Of a DNA stretch of 64,000 bases, positions 36,501-42,648 are shown in pieces. Positions within the stretch are counted from its first letter, which is position 1. Each line of letters opens with the position of its first letter. Source of the DNA: Sphingomonas caeni (lineage in GTDB: Bacteria; Pseudomonadota; Alphaproteobacteria; Sphingomonadales; Sphingomonadaceae); NCBI RefSeq assembly GCF_026013415.1, contig NZ_JAPDOK010000004.1, positions 62,001-126,000 on the forward strand, read 5' to 3'. Below the pieces are notes generated by a model. It did not search any database. It was not told where the DNA came from and saw only the letters and a list, made by a program, of their open reading frames with translations. Both the position numbers and the translations under genes were made by a program.

Positions 36501-39500
36501 AGACGAAGTCGTTGCCCTGGCCGCCATTGCCGAAATCATTGCCGAACAGCAGATGGACCACATCGTTGCCGCCGCCGGCATGGACGAAATCCGCTCCGTT
36601 GGTACCATAGATGAAGTCCTGGCCATCGGTTCCCAGGACGAAGGTGTCGAAATCGGCGATGCGAACCCTCTGGCCATCGGCGAACTGGATATTCTCGATC
36701 TTGTTGAGCGGGTTGAACCAGTCCTGCAGGACCAGCTTCTCGCCGGTCTTGGTATTCTCGATGATGAGGTCAGTCTTGGTCGCGTTGGGCGAGATCCGGA
36801 TATCCTCTATCGTGATGTCCGTTCCGAACACCAGCGTGTCTTCGCCACCGCCCTGAACCTCCGCGCCGCTCAGCTCGTCGGTCTCGGTGGCGATGCTCCC
36901 CTCTTCGCCGCTGTCCCACAGCCTCAGGCCGAACTTGCGGAACGCCGCCTGGACCGCAGTGTTGGAGAGGTCGGTTTGTGCAGCATTCAGCGTGGGGTTC
37001 GCCTTGCGATAGATCTGCTGGAAGGTGAATCCGCTCTCGTCGCGGATCACGTCCGCGTCGGCGAGGTTGGCCGAGCCGTCCGAATCGCCGCTGCGGAAAA
37101 TATACTGATCGTTGCCGAGGCCGCCGCGCAGGCTGTCGCCCTTTCCGCCGCCGCCCGCCAGAATATCGTCGCCGCGCCCGCCTTCGAGGATATCGACGCC
37201 GTCGCCACCCTCCAGCCAATCCGAGCCCTCACGGCCGATCAGGATATCGTTGCCCGCGCCGCCATCGAGATAGTTGCCATCGCCGCCCAGCGTACCGGCC
37301 GTCGCGCTGCCCGCGTTGATCGTGTCGTTGCCGTCGCCACCCAGCAGCCAATCGTCGAGCCGCCCGCCATTCAGGATATCGTCCCCGGCATCGCCGATGA
37401 TGTTGTCGCCCAGATCGGAAGCATGGATCGTGTCGTTGCCCGCTCCGCCATCAACCGTCGCCGCCACCGGAATCTCCAGCGCCACACGGTCCGAGGTGGT
37501 GTAGGTTACGGTCGCAGCGCCGGTCGCGGTGCTGCTGCGGCTCACCGTGAGCGACGCGTTGCTGGCATTTTCGTGCACGACGACATCGTCGATCCAGGCA
37601 TAGGGCTTGGCGCTGGTACCGTCGACGATCGTGCCGATACCCGAAACCGGCGCAGTACCATTGGCGAGCGCGGCGCCGCCCGAGGTCACGGTCGCGGTCA
37701 GCTTGAAGGTCTCATTGCCCTCGATATTGGTAGTCTGCCCCTGGCCGTCCACGCCATTGTCGGTGAGAACGGGGACGCGGACGAAATAGCTGGTCGCGCC
37801 CGCCGCAAGGGTCAGGCTGGTCGCGTTGGTCCAGCCGGTGACTCCGTCGGCGGAAATCTGGAGGCCGGTCGCAGTGAAATCGGAGCCGCCTTCGGCGCGC
37901 CCATCGGCGGTCTCGAGCGACAGCGCAACCGCGCTGGTCGCCGCCTTGGACAGGCTGATGCGGAACACGGCATAGCCGTCACCTTCGCTGGCGTAGCTGC
38001 GCCCGACCATGAGGGTCGGCAGCGCAGCGGCATCGACGATCGTCACCGTCGCTGCGGGCCCGATCAGGGTCAGCCCGCTCGCCGCGCTCAGCGACACCTT
38101 GAAGGTTTCGCCGGCCTCGGTCAGCGCGTCATTGGTGATCGCAATCGTCCCGGTGCCGCGCAGCGCGCCAGCGCCGAAGCTGAGGACCGCGCTCTTCGCG
38201 GTGAAATCGGTGCCGCTGACGGCGATATCGTCGTTCAAATGGCCGTTGACCGTGAACCCGATCTGGTTCGCCAGCGATCCGGTGCGCAGATCGATGACGT
38301 CTCCCGCGGCGGTCCCATGGATCGAGGTTTGTCCGGCTATGTCGATCGTATCCGCAAGCACGAAATTGCCCATCACGGTCAGGCGGCTGATCCGGTCGCT
38401 GGACGGATCATAATCGAACAGGAAGCTGGATTGGGCCGCGTTGCCCCCGGCTTCCTGCAGCAGATAGCTATAGCCGCCATACCAATCGCTCTTGTGCCGC
38501 CGCGTCAGGCCGAGTTCGCTGGCGCGGGCAAGGTTGATCGCGGTCTCGATCGCGAAGGCGCTGTCCGGCTGCGCCGCCACGACCGCGTTGATCGCCGCGC
38601 TGTTGGCGAGATATTTTTCATAGGCTTGCGCAGTCGAGATATTGCCGAGCAATATGTTCGTATCGAAGTTGAGCGGATCGACGCCGCCGATCTCGAAGGT
38701 GCGATAGAGCGCCCGCTTGATATAGGTGTCGCCGCCCGCGATCTGGAAATCGGGATCAGTCAGGCCCTGGTAGATGCCATAGCCGATCAGCTTCTGGGCG
38801 GCGTCCTTGCCGCGGAAACGCTGGCTGATGGCATCGGTGTCGCGCGTCGAATAGGGGCGATAGACATAGTCCTTGCCGCGCATCCCGTAATTGCCGGTCT
38901 GCACCGCATCGGGATTCATCAGCTTGCCGCCGGTCGCTTCAAGCACGGCGTTGAAGGAATCCGCCACGGTAGCGGCGATCCCGGCCGCCGCATCCTTGGA
39001 GCCGCCCTTTCGGGCATAGATATTGGCGATGTCGAACTTGCCGGTTGCCGGATTCCAGACGGCATCCGCCCCCGATGTCGGGGTTCCGCCGAACACCGAC
39101 CCGATCAGCCCGCCGATGAGGAAACCGAGGAACGCGCCGACAAAGGCCCCCAGCGGGCCGGCGAAGATGCCGAGCTGCGCCCCGAGCCCGGCGAGCGAGC
39201 CGCCCTCTGCGAGCGCTGCGGTCACCGCGATCACGCCGACCGAAGAACCGATCGCGGATCCGATCTGCCCGCCGACCGTATCGAAGCTGACGATCTTGCT
39301 CGCCAGCTTGCTGCCGAGGAAGCCGCCGATCGCGTTGCCGATCATCGCGACGTTGACGCCATTGAAGATCGAGGCACCGTTGACCAGGTTGTTGCCGATC
39401 TGGCTGAGGACGGCGTTGACCCCGGTGCTCGCGACCTCCGCGCCGAAACCCTTCAGCCCGATGACCTGGATCAGCTGTGCGGTGAGGTAGGACGACACTG

Positions 39501-41607
39501 CGCCGACGCCGGCCGCCTTGAGGTTGCTGAGAAACTCCGGACCGAAGGTGGCGAAGGCGTCCTGCGACGCGTTCGTCGCCGACTGATGCCCGATCACCCC
39601 GTCGAGCAGGTCGCCCAGATTGTCGCCGACGGTCTTGAGCAGCGCCGAGGAAAGCACGCCGGCGATGACATTCCCGCCGGCGAGGCGATAGCCGAGCTGC
39701 GATCCGAGCGCCGCGCCGATATCGGAGAACTCGACCCCGATCGGATTGTGATTGAGCTTGATGTCGGTCGAGACCGGCTTGCCGTTGTGATAGAGGGTTT
39801 CGACGGTCACGCCGAAATTGTCGGGGTCGGCCGGGGTGCCGAAGGGCACGCTGCTCGCGCCATTGAGCGCACCGTCGCTGACGAGCGTCATCACGACCTT
39901 GCCCTGCTTGTCATAGACGACCTGGGCCTTGCGATAGCGCCCGTCGCGTATCTCCCACTTTCCGTCGCGGCCGTACGCTAGGAATCCCTTTGGCAGCAGG
40001 TTGCCGGTCTTCGGATCGACGAGGCTCAGCACCGCCGGCTGGAGGTAGCTGCTGAGGAACGACCGCGCGCCCAAGGCGCCGTCGATGGCCAGTTGGGAAC
40101 GCCCGGTCTGAATGACCGGCAGGCCGCCGAGCAGATCGGACCCAAAACCCCTGGCCAGCTGCATCGCCGCATAGTTGACGTCGAGCTGGATCAGCGCTTC
40201 TGCGCGGTTGTCGTCATCCTGGGTGATAGCGGCTTGCGCGGCGGCAGCTTCGGTGGCCGAGCAATCGACCAGCGAGATCGCGCCATTGGGAGCGACGACG
40301 ACCCGCTTGATCGCGCCCGGCACGAACTTGTTCTGCGCGTCCAGCGTTCCGGTCTGCAGATAGCCGGTGACGGTGCCGCCGTCCGCCACCATTACCGGCC
40401 GGCCGATAACCTCGGTGCCGTCGATAACGACCTTGAAAATCGGAACCGATTTGAGCGTGTCGCGATGCCGCTGGTAGAAGAGGTTCCCGAGCGCCTCGGC
40501 GCTGATGGCGGTACTTCCGTCCGCCCTGTAATAGGTATTGCCGGGGGTATTGTTGTTGCGAACCCGTTGGCCTTCCCCCCCGAAATCGGCGCCCATGTCG
40601 TCCTTGATGGCGTCCGCGCCATATTGGCCGTTCACGTCGCGAAAATGGTATGAAGTCGGGCCGTCCGGCGACATTTGGAAGGTGTCCGCCTCGATATAGC
40701 CCATCAGAAAAACCGGGGTCCCGTTCAGCACAGCGGATTCGAGCGAGCCTTTGAGCAGCCCTTCCGTGCCGCCAAGCACCTGGTCATTCTGAACCCAGGC
40801 AACCGTACCGTTGGGATCATAGCTGCCGTTGTTCGACACCGTGATGATCTGACGGTTGAAGCGATCCTTCACATAATAATAGCGGCCATCGCTGCTCCTG
40901 ATCGGCGTGCCGCTATAATTGGCGATCGCCTGCATATCGAAACCCATGTACATGGGCTCGCGGCTCAGCTGGATTGCAAGCGGGCTCATGAAGGTTGTTG
41001 CAACGCCGAAGCCGTTGCCGCCCCCTCCGAAAATCGACACATAGCCCAAAGCGCCATAGCTGGTGGAGCGCAATTGGGTCTGCACCTCCCTGGAAACCGG
41101 AAAGGCCTTCCAGAGCGGCGAATCGAGCGGAATGTTGCGATAATCGAGACCCAGCGCGGTGCCAGGGAAGTTGAGGATCATGCCCTTGTCGGCCCAGACA
41201 AGACCATCGACCGCGTTGATGTTTTCGGGCGTCAGCAGGTCGTAGCGGCCGGTTTCCACGACGACCTGGATGAAATCGACGACGGCTTTGTCGATCTGCC
41301 AGCTGAAATAGTCGAGCGGGACATTGTATTTGGTCGGCTCGTTGATCATCGCGGCATAGTTGCCGATCAGCGCGGCGCGACCGTTGAAGCCGGAATAGGT
41401 CGTGATCTCGGCCTGTTCCTCAAGCCGGACCGCCACCGCTCGTAGCACGGGATTGTTGGTCCGGTCCGCTTCGATGCGCAGCACCGTCGCGATTTCCAGA
41501 TAGGCGTTGGCGCGCCTGTCCGTCGTATCGAAACTGGGTCCGAGATGGCCCTGCGCGCGTACGACCGCGGCACGCAGGTTGTTTGGAAAACTATAGGTGG
41601 AGGCCAT
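24556..41607 (-). CDS. Giant RTX protein, 5683 residues, putative acylated and secreted toxin or adhesin
   Basis: Residues 1-620 are an unrecognised N-terminal region. Residues 630-840 are hydrophobic and Gly-rich (GAFVGAFLGFLIGGLIGSVFGG near 818-840), recalling pore-forming domains. At 840-1150 comes a Lys/Tyr-containing region. Calx-beta-like modules follow at 1150-1387. From 1390 to about 4090 runs a vast array of GGxGxDxUx calcium-binding nonapeptides, broken by haemolysin-related segments (KLVLQDWFNPLNKIENIQFADG type, near 1640), a jelly-roll-like module (2510-2653) and an Ig/cadherin-like one (3273-3376). Cadherin- or VCBS-like domains fill 4226-5133. Three EF-hand-like loops lie at 5261-5331, then a Pro/Ala-rich tail. 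It is probably exported by the adjacent type I system and folds on calcium outside. The ATG overlaps the upstream lipoprotein stop as TGATG. Target unknown. Confidence 0.9.
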   Translation of the reverse strand: MASTYSFPNNLRAAVVRAQGHLGPSFDTTDRRANAYLEIATVLRIEADRTNNPVLRAVAVRLEEQAEITTYSGFNGRAALIGNYAAMINEPTKYNVPLDYFSWQIDKAVVDFIQVVVETGRYDLLTPENINAVDGLVWADKGMILNFPGTALGLDYRNIPLDSPLWKAFPVSREVQTQLRSTSYGALGYVSIFGGGGNGFGVATTFMSPLAIQLSREPMYMGFDMQAIANYSGTPIRSSDGRYYYVKDRFNRQIITVSNNGSYDPNGTVAWVQNDQVLGGTEGLLKGSLESAVLNGTPVFLMGYIEADTFQMSPDGPTSYHFRDVNGQYGADAIKDDMGADFGGEGQRVRNNNTPGNTYYRADGSTAISAEALGNLFYQRHRDTLKSVPIFKVVIDGTEVIGRPVMVADGGTVTGYLQTGTLDAQNKFVPGAIKRVVVAPNGAISLVDCSATEAAAAQAAITQDDDNRAEALIQLDVNYAAMQLARGFGSDLLGGLPVIQTGRSQLAIDGALGARSFLSSYLQPAVLSLVDPKTGNLLPKGFLAYGRDGKWEIRDGRYRKAQVVYDKQGKVVMTLVSDGALNGASSVPFGTPADPDNFGVTVETLYHNGKPVSTDIKLNHNPIGVEFSDIGAALGSQLGYRLAGGNVIAGVLSSALLKTVGDNLGDLLDGVIGHQSATNASQDAFATFGPEFLSNLKAAGVGAVSSYLTAQLIQVIGLKGFGAEVASTGVNAVLSQIGNNLVNGASIFNGVNVAMIGNAIGGFLGSKLASKIVSFDTVGGQIGSAIGSSVGVIAVTAALAEGGSLAGLGAQLGIFAGPLGAFVGAFLGFLIGGLIGSVFGGTPTSGADAVWNPATGKFDIANIYARKGGSKDAAAGIAATVADSFNAVLEATGGKLMNPDAVQTGNYGMRGKDYVYRPYSTRDTDAISQRFRGKDAAQKLIGYGIYQGLTDPDFQIAGGDTYIKRALYRTFEIGGVDPLNFDTNILLGNISTAQAYEKYLANSAAINAVVAAQPDSAFAIETAINLARASELGLTRRHKSDWYGGYSYLLQEAGGNAAQSSFLFDYDPSSDRISRLTVMGNFVLADTIDIAGQTSIHGTAAGDVIDLRTGSLANQIGFTVNGHLNDDIAVSGTDFTAKSAVLSFGAGALRGTGTIAITNDALTEAGETFKVSLSAASGLTLIGPAATVTIVDAAALPTLMVGRSYASEGDGYAVFRISLSKAATSAVALSLETADGRAEGGSDFTATGLQISADGVTGWTNATSLTLAAGATSYFVRVPVLTDNGVDGQGQTTNIEGNETFKLTATVTSGGAALANGTAPVSGIGTIVDGTSAKPYAWIDDVVVHENASNASLTVSRSSTATGAATVTYTTSDRVALEIPVAATVDGGAGNDTIHASDLGDNIIGDAGDDILNGGRLDDWLLGGDGNDTINAGSATAGTLGGDGNYLDGGAGNDILIGREGSDWLEGGDGVDILEGGRGDDILAGGGGKGDSLRGGLGNDQYIFRSGDSDGSANLADADVIRDESGFTFQQIYRKANPTLNAAQTDLSNTAVQAAFRKFGLRLWDSGEEGSIATETDELSGAEVQGGGEDTLVFGTDITIEDIRISPNATKTDLIIENTKTGEKLVLQDWFNPLNKIENIQFADGQRVRIADFDTFVLGTDGQDFIYGTNGADFVHAGGGNDVVHLLFGNDFGNGGQGNDFVSGDPGNDIVLGMDGDDIVLGGAGSDTVLGGAGRDEVRGGAANDIVSGGAGNDFVVGGAGDDIFKFSRGDGQDVFVDELSSEWELVWVSGQGFQTGYTQGSGADSSAIFYYGVKVYDGSNTLDRMEYDIVTGRLYRHKPASAGNIARNSGTDTIEFAIGIDVSELQFRIVGSDIVVGLDAGASDGVFASFADKITLKEWAVNAQANGSIEQFSFLTSGTINVKQNGLLGGTDGSDWGATKITAGNDKGYWATGGAGDDEIAGGTYNDLLVGGGGFDWLKGGAGADILLGGAGNDTLDGGTGGTFYDGTGTDALGNFVTGATGTTKGDTLIGGAGFDVASYASAAAGVTASLIDASANTGDAAGDRYSDVEGLTGSAFADALSGDYGDNELTGGTGNDSLAGNLGNDVYVFGRGDGQDSITDEYGVSAEPLTDASGTLVGPWVDRLDMVGRTGTVYNFVHTIENSETGEIAYRKAFTSSSNAPGIPTRDNTAWLPDADGTPTVVNGGTVTRTTPSQPGGDDTLYFDDIVTRVGSSATGIQTVGLGNLDFAFSGADLLITIAGTSDSVQLKNFRNAGAATFDTNRGVENVQFADGEGGSLKGLVFDASGNLLVAGTANDDFIVDMTAGAHTLTGGAGNDVLSGRDGNDTLNGGDGDDLLSGGSGSDAFIGGNGIDTVTYFGSAAGGSVNLQNGYTSGDATGDTFTGIENLIGSDYADNLKGDLNDNVIKGNAGDDTLQGGSAGNDTLSGDAGNDLLYGTVGDDKLDGGDGNDTITGGDDNDVIAGGSGDDILYGDLDATDNSGSASVLTLNRLANGSFENLGDPANDVTVASGTTTTDLPGWQANLGTVFTVAGEPGNRKLQLDGGTNLEVWQAINGLAPGQAHTLVFSADSSGAAGDFEVWWNDTKIATISADEPNFYSYSVIGAASGGNMLRFVGLGTPNGSGARIWGVGLTAPGGGQDLISGGDGNDYLYGGDGRDALSGDAGNDYLYGGTGDDQLAGGVGNDQLYGGAGNDTYLIAGDGGIDTITTGGGYDNIVFGTTANGGAALTPQQVWLTRSGADLVIGVVGTGTSVTVKNWFTSITATAASSNAARRIIVGNSAITRSDVEALFVEMQRIGGNAWDAQFQAAFDHAWQPMESFTDRLVLTGTGANDTLTPDPLLIGGGRFDGQAGNDVITATGFDDVLIGGAGNDTLTAGAGNDELQYFAEAGFDAVDGGSGGDRIVAMADNAVIGLSALTGIEKIDGNGKANVQIQLAAGATLDLTGIDTTGIAKIVGSTGNETITGTDLADVIEGGAGNDTLRGAGGDDWLNGGAGVDTIDGGAGADTADFSALSAGITADLSLASNQVSGGSTSQLVSIENLVGTSGNDTLRGSAAANRLVGGAGNDTLQGNDGDDVLQGGLGIDSFDGGTGFDTVDYSDKTAAISLNLGISGSIDGGTETYASIEGVIAGSGNDTIIGSAVAERIDGGAGDDTLGGNGGNDTVIGGAGNDAVNGGDGDDKLIGGTGNDSFNGGNGNDTIVYSGLRADYMINTVTGTVTDNNTADGNDGVDTYAQVEYLQFADGIVSLGIDVNNAPQLGSPGLAAQTGFDNQAFSYTIPATAFYDFDLTDTLTYSAALANGNPLPGWLSFSGGTFSFAANNASVIAAIGQDFAIRVTAKDGPGAGAASVTSDFTLHIASGPGATINGTAGNDNITGTARPETILAGDGNDMITGSGGADFIDGGTGINRISYLTSLTAVTIDFSTSSGTGGDAEGDTWINIQQAFGSNFNDTLLGSSGDDRFVGADGNDWLEGKAGADLLFGQNGIDTMLGGDGDDTIYASVTAGGVVDDVIDGGSGVDTLWLNQTVNGVTVNLATATNIAGIEHLRGSTYADTLTGDSYANQIYGDAGDDTLKGGFGGDLLSGDAGNDTLDGGDGNDTINGGSENDRLLGSADADTYDGGTGTDTLDFALSAAAVKVNLSVAAVNGVAAGRGAGGDAEGDTYAAGTIENIAGSAGNDELTGSTAANQLRGGAGVDTIRGDAGDDDLGGEAGADLIYGDAGNDLLSGGTENDTLYGGTENDTLNGDDGNDTLYGEAGTDTLGGGLGNDTLDGGAGNDIVNGGDGDDTILLTTIGEDTVDGGLGIDTASFAAVGTALTIDLGNAAHKLTGIEVLLSGSGNDTLTGAAASERIDGGAGNDILEGRGGADQLIGGLGTDTVTYASSAAGTAVNSASVGAVTVGATTIVTGRVISLNGVRVDLVANTSTSATSWLGGVTAQGADAQGDWFYGVENLIGSAYNDQLVGTSSSSIVRGGGGDDLIRGGDGDDTLYGDTGDDVVYGEAGNDLLYGGDGSDRLFGGGASDILNGEAGNDILDAGDAGDLLDGGLGNDIMAGGAGGDIYKFARGGGQDIIYNYDDDTYQGPADAVDFFYDPNNLAASIQNTDLWFTKSGKDMIVKVLGTTDQITIKDWFVNATAGDWQAADDFYVNLFLAGTKALTHVNGNSMASLLTLMAGQAQPASFSALSTSMQAQINSAWTNTSPPAVSAVAGNAVSVNEDATGTTMLTFLVTDPDTPNNGSNLSLTAQVTAGLFQTPQIDDDPSDPQRNRKRLKLTLLGNTASGVATITVTGSDGVLLSNPLTVNLTVLAVGNDLNKSATLNVSTNTGTTIMLPGTLAASKLVALGDTDGSEVFDYIMVDTIPVGAVLSDGTNSFTATAGSTTANVTGWNMATLRITPPAGSTLDFTVTLRARSKETVAANLIAAGRQYSTEATVAINVNVNGTPTGITLGYVGGGVNENVAGALVGTFSVTDLNDTSGTYTYKIVGGADAAKFIDPNDANGANQLQLAPGQSLDAEAQAQIIVRVTDRTNPASPVTFQQALSIASNNVAERPDTPAAVTGATILDGAAPLTLVGGLTLSATDPENNVASYLITNQTKNWFEVVGNQLRLKAGVTADADTYTGGAATVTVSVIARDATGLDSAVARDFVITITPVDELPSLTLTATSATVSEVGSGGWVGITLGGIDPETGAVTSWEIDSTRGAASSFQIAGGMLKLLAAGLDYDNRPAGFGAPSGGISATTIYVRSKAGAQAGAWQAFTLNLQDVNEPASAPSDFSRSVAEYAAGDTVNLVLGTLAGAVDPEGGAVTYQFAQTAQGDSVNGNPNGWFTISGNQLLINSTAWANGFDYEWFAAHSASPAVSVSIVAVDAAGNRSPVRTSTITVTNKNEAPVAVNDDYTGYTFGEDGGGPNIDIAALLANDTDPDAGDTRTFSLVSGTTSSGGVVSYYAPGQTLTYWGSNAFQSLGAGQSATDTFTYRITDAAGLTSTATVTVHIAGINDAPVINGITWLAGYENGVLPENLALNTPVAVIDVTDVDAALGSLSLSVTDPGLKAVWNASNNRYELQIQNGFDYEAIGGTFGTQGANIARSLTLTASDGSATATTTVNFAVKDLDFIIKQGSYVAQGYYFTQSLRSGRGGGDWVWRLFHDDNGNNPGSYYDLSQADDAELFHTYPSPVIPANWYITGPGWGDQYTYYDVFIELPIVLDLNGDGLDLVSVTASSVFFDQGADGSYNRTGWVGASDGILVFDRNRNGLIENASEISFVGDKAGAKTDLEGLAGFDTNGDGMLDARDSRFAELQVWQDLNQDGVSQANELRYLAEAGITAIDLRGQSTGQSAEGATDNVVLGTTRFIRADGSEGLAGDVGLAYLAPAAPAPLPATVQVDQPDTPLPPGDPTPPASLGTVPGQLDTPLTDNPGPVADVPLFQQTIQQLVQHKLSEHSASASSTAATGTRRGFAAALARFVQQNGRGEIGLDSHIRLLESALTENDTAPLPETPEVAGTPFGTESRVRDDSSSALASLRTPADANPASILLPLSADEASASDHFGSTSRVPAELDPEPVAVLPDRAPDLANWATSDTALKQMQAALKVRVPLPGELSALSFGDQPEAPAEAVPQGAPVPVTREDLLPLLMAQQMAAFGARSGESALDRRNQPDPQPFDYFAGGQ

Positions 41608-42326
41608 CAGCTGTCTCCCCAGGTCATCACGGTCAGTTTGCCGCGAAGGAATTGTTCAACATGCCGCTGGATCGCGGCCCAGTCGGGCAGGCGATCGCGC
41701 CGGAAAGTGATCTCGGTGAGCACCGCGGCGTTGGCCTCGGGGTTCAGTCCGCCGCCGCGTTCGCCGATCGATCGCAATGTGCACAGCGACGGATAATCGT
41801 TGCCGCTGGGATTGCAGACGATCATGAGATCATAGGGGTCGCGCCGGAAAAGCGTTTCCTCGGGCGCGCTGTGCGGGAACGGCGTGTTGGTCGCGTAGTT
41901 CAGGCCGAATTGCTGCGGGAAATCGCCGTCGCCACGAATGCCGCGGAACCCCATGAAACGGCGGCTTGCCGGATTGAGCGAGGCATCGATGGCGTCGAAA
42001 TAGGCGACCGACAGCTGGACCACCACGATCGACCCTTCCTCGATCGGAGTCACGTCGGTCGCGCTGTCGTCACGCAGGTCGATGCTGAACGACACCCCGT
42101 TGATCGGCGGCGTCCAGGTTTCGCCCTGCTGGTGCAGATAGGCCGAGGGCAGGGTCAGCTTGAAGCGGATGTCCTGCTGGAAATATTCGTTCTTCTCGCT
42201 CGGGACGATGAGGGTCTCCGCCGCGTTCGATTGCGCGGCGGCGCCACCGGGCGGCGTACAGGCTGCGATCCCGCTCATTGCGGCGCAGACGAGCGCGATT
42301 GAAGCGCGGGCACGCGATGACGGCAT
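41607..42326 (-). CDS. Lipoprotein coupled to the giant RTX gene, unknown function
   Basis: A 239-residue protein beginning MPSSRARASIALVCAAMSG followed by IAAC, a lipoprotein signal with an acceptable lipobox. The mature part is soluble and beta-rich (DIRFKLTLPSAYLHQQGETW, EGSIVVVQLSVAYFDAI) with two Cys pairs-like positions (IVCNPSG, SLCTLR) that could form a disulfide. No family is recognised. Its TGA shares a base with the ATG of the RTX gene, so the two are made together. Plausible roles are surface retention of the RTX protein, help in secretion, or self-protection, all inferred from position. The frame is open to 42608, but the signal peptide fixes this start. Confidence 0.72.
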   Translation of the reverse strand: MPSSRARASIALVCAAMSGIAACTPPGGAAAQSNAAETLIVPSEKNEYFQQDIRFKLTLPSAYLHQQGETWTPPINGVSFSIDLRDDSATDVTPIEEGSIVVVQLSVAYFDAIDASLNPASRRFMGFRGIRGDGDFPQQFGLNYATNTPFPHSAPEETLFRRDPYDLMIVCNPSGNDYPSLCTLRSIGERGGGLNPEANAAVLTEITFRRDRLPDWAAIQRHVEQFLRGKLTVMTWGDS

Positions 42327-42648
42327 CGGTTGGCGACCTTTGAAATCGTGGAGCGAATATCCGCGTCGGCGGACGAGAAAGGGAGGCCGTCGAACCGGCG
42401 ACGGGCATCGCGCAGGGCGGCGATCATCGGCGCCGGCATGGGCGTCGAATGTCCGGGGCGAATGGTCGCAGCCACAGCCTTCCCCACGCGCAAAAGCACG
42501 TTTCCCTCCCCCTTGGGCGGTGATGTCGGAGTGCCCCGGGTTGTTTTCCCTTGGGCGATTCGGTGCGACCCTACCGGCTGTATCAACCGGCGATGGGAGG
42601 GTCGTCAATTCATGGTTAACGTAATATTAACAAAAAATTCAGGTGAAA
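42327..42648. promoter_or_regulatory. 322-bp spacer between the exporter genes and the lipoprotein-RTX unit
   Basis: The spacer separates hlyD-like from the lipoprotein gene. Near its upstream end, 42615-42631 reads gttaacgtaatattaac, an AT-rich inverted repeat (gttaa/ttaac) in otherwise GC-rich DNA, followed by aaaaaattc. This may be a regulator site or part of a promoter for the RTX unit. A weak aaagg lies 10 bases before the lipoprotein ATG. I see no gene in the spacer. Confidence 0.4.

Noticed and set aside
29340..37440. Dense short repeats that could be mistaken for a CRISPR or satellite array
   Set aside because: The repeats are in-frame nonapeptide codons of the RTX protein with variable third positions, not direct repeats with spacers.
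26581..39981. Very long open frames on the plus strand opposite the RTX gene (395 to 1295 codons)
   Set aside because: They are antisense shadows. The minus frame has coherent RTX, cadherin-like and EF-hand domains, while the plus frames are compositionally biased and lack motifs. GC-rich repeats leave few stops in other frames.
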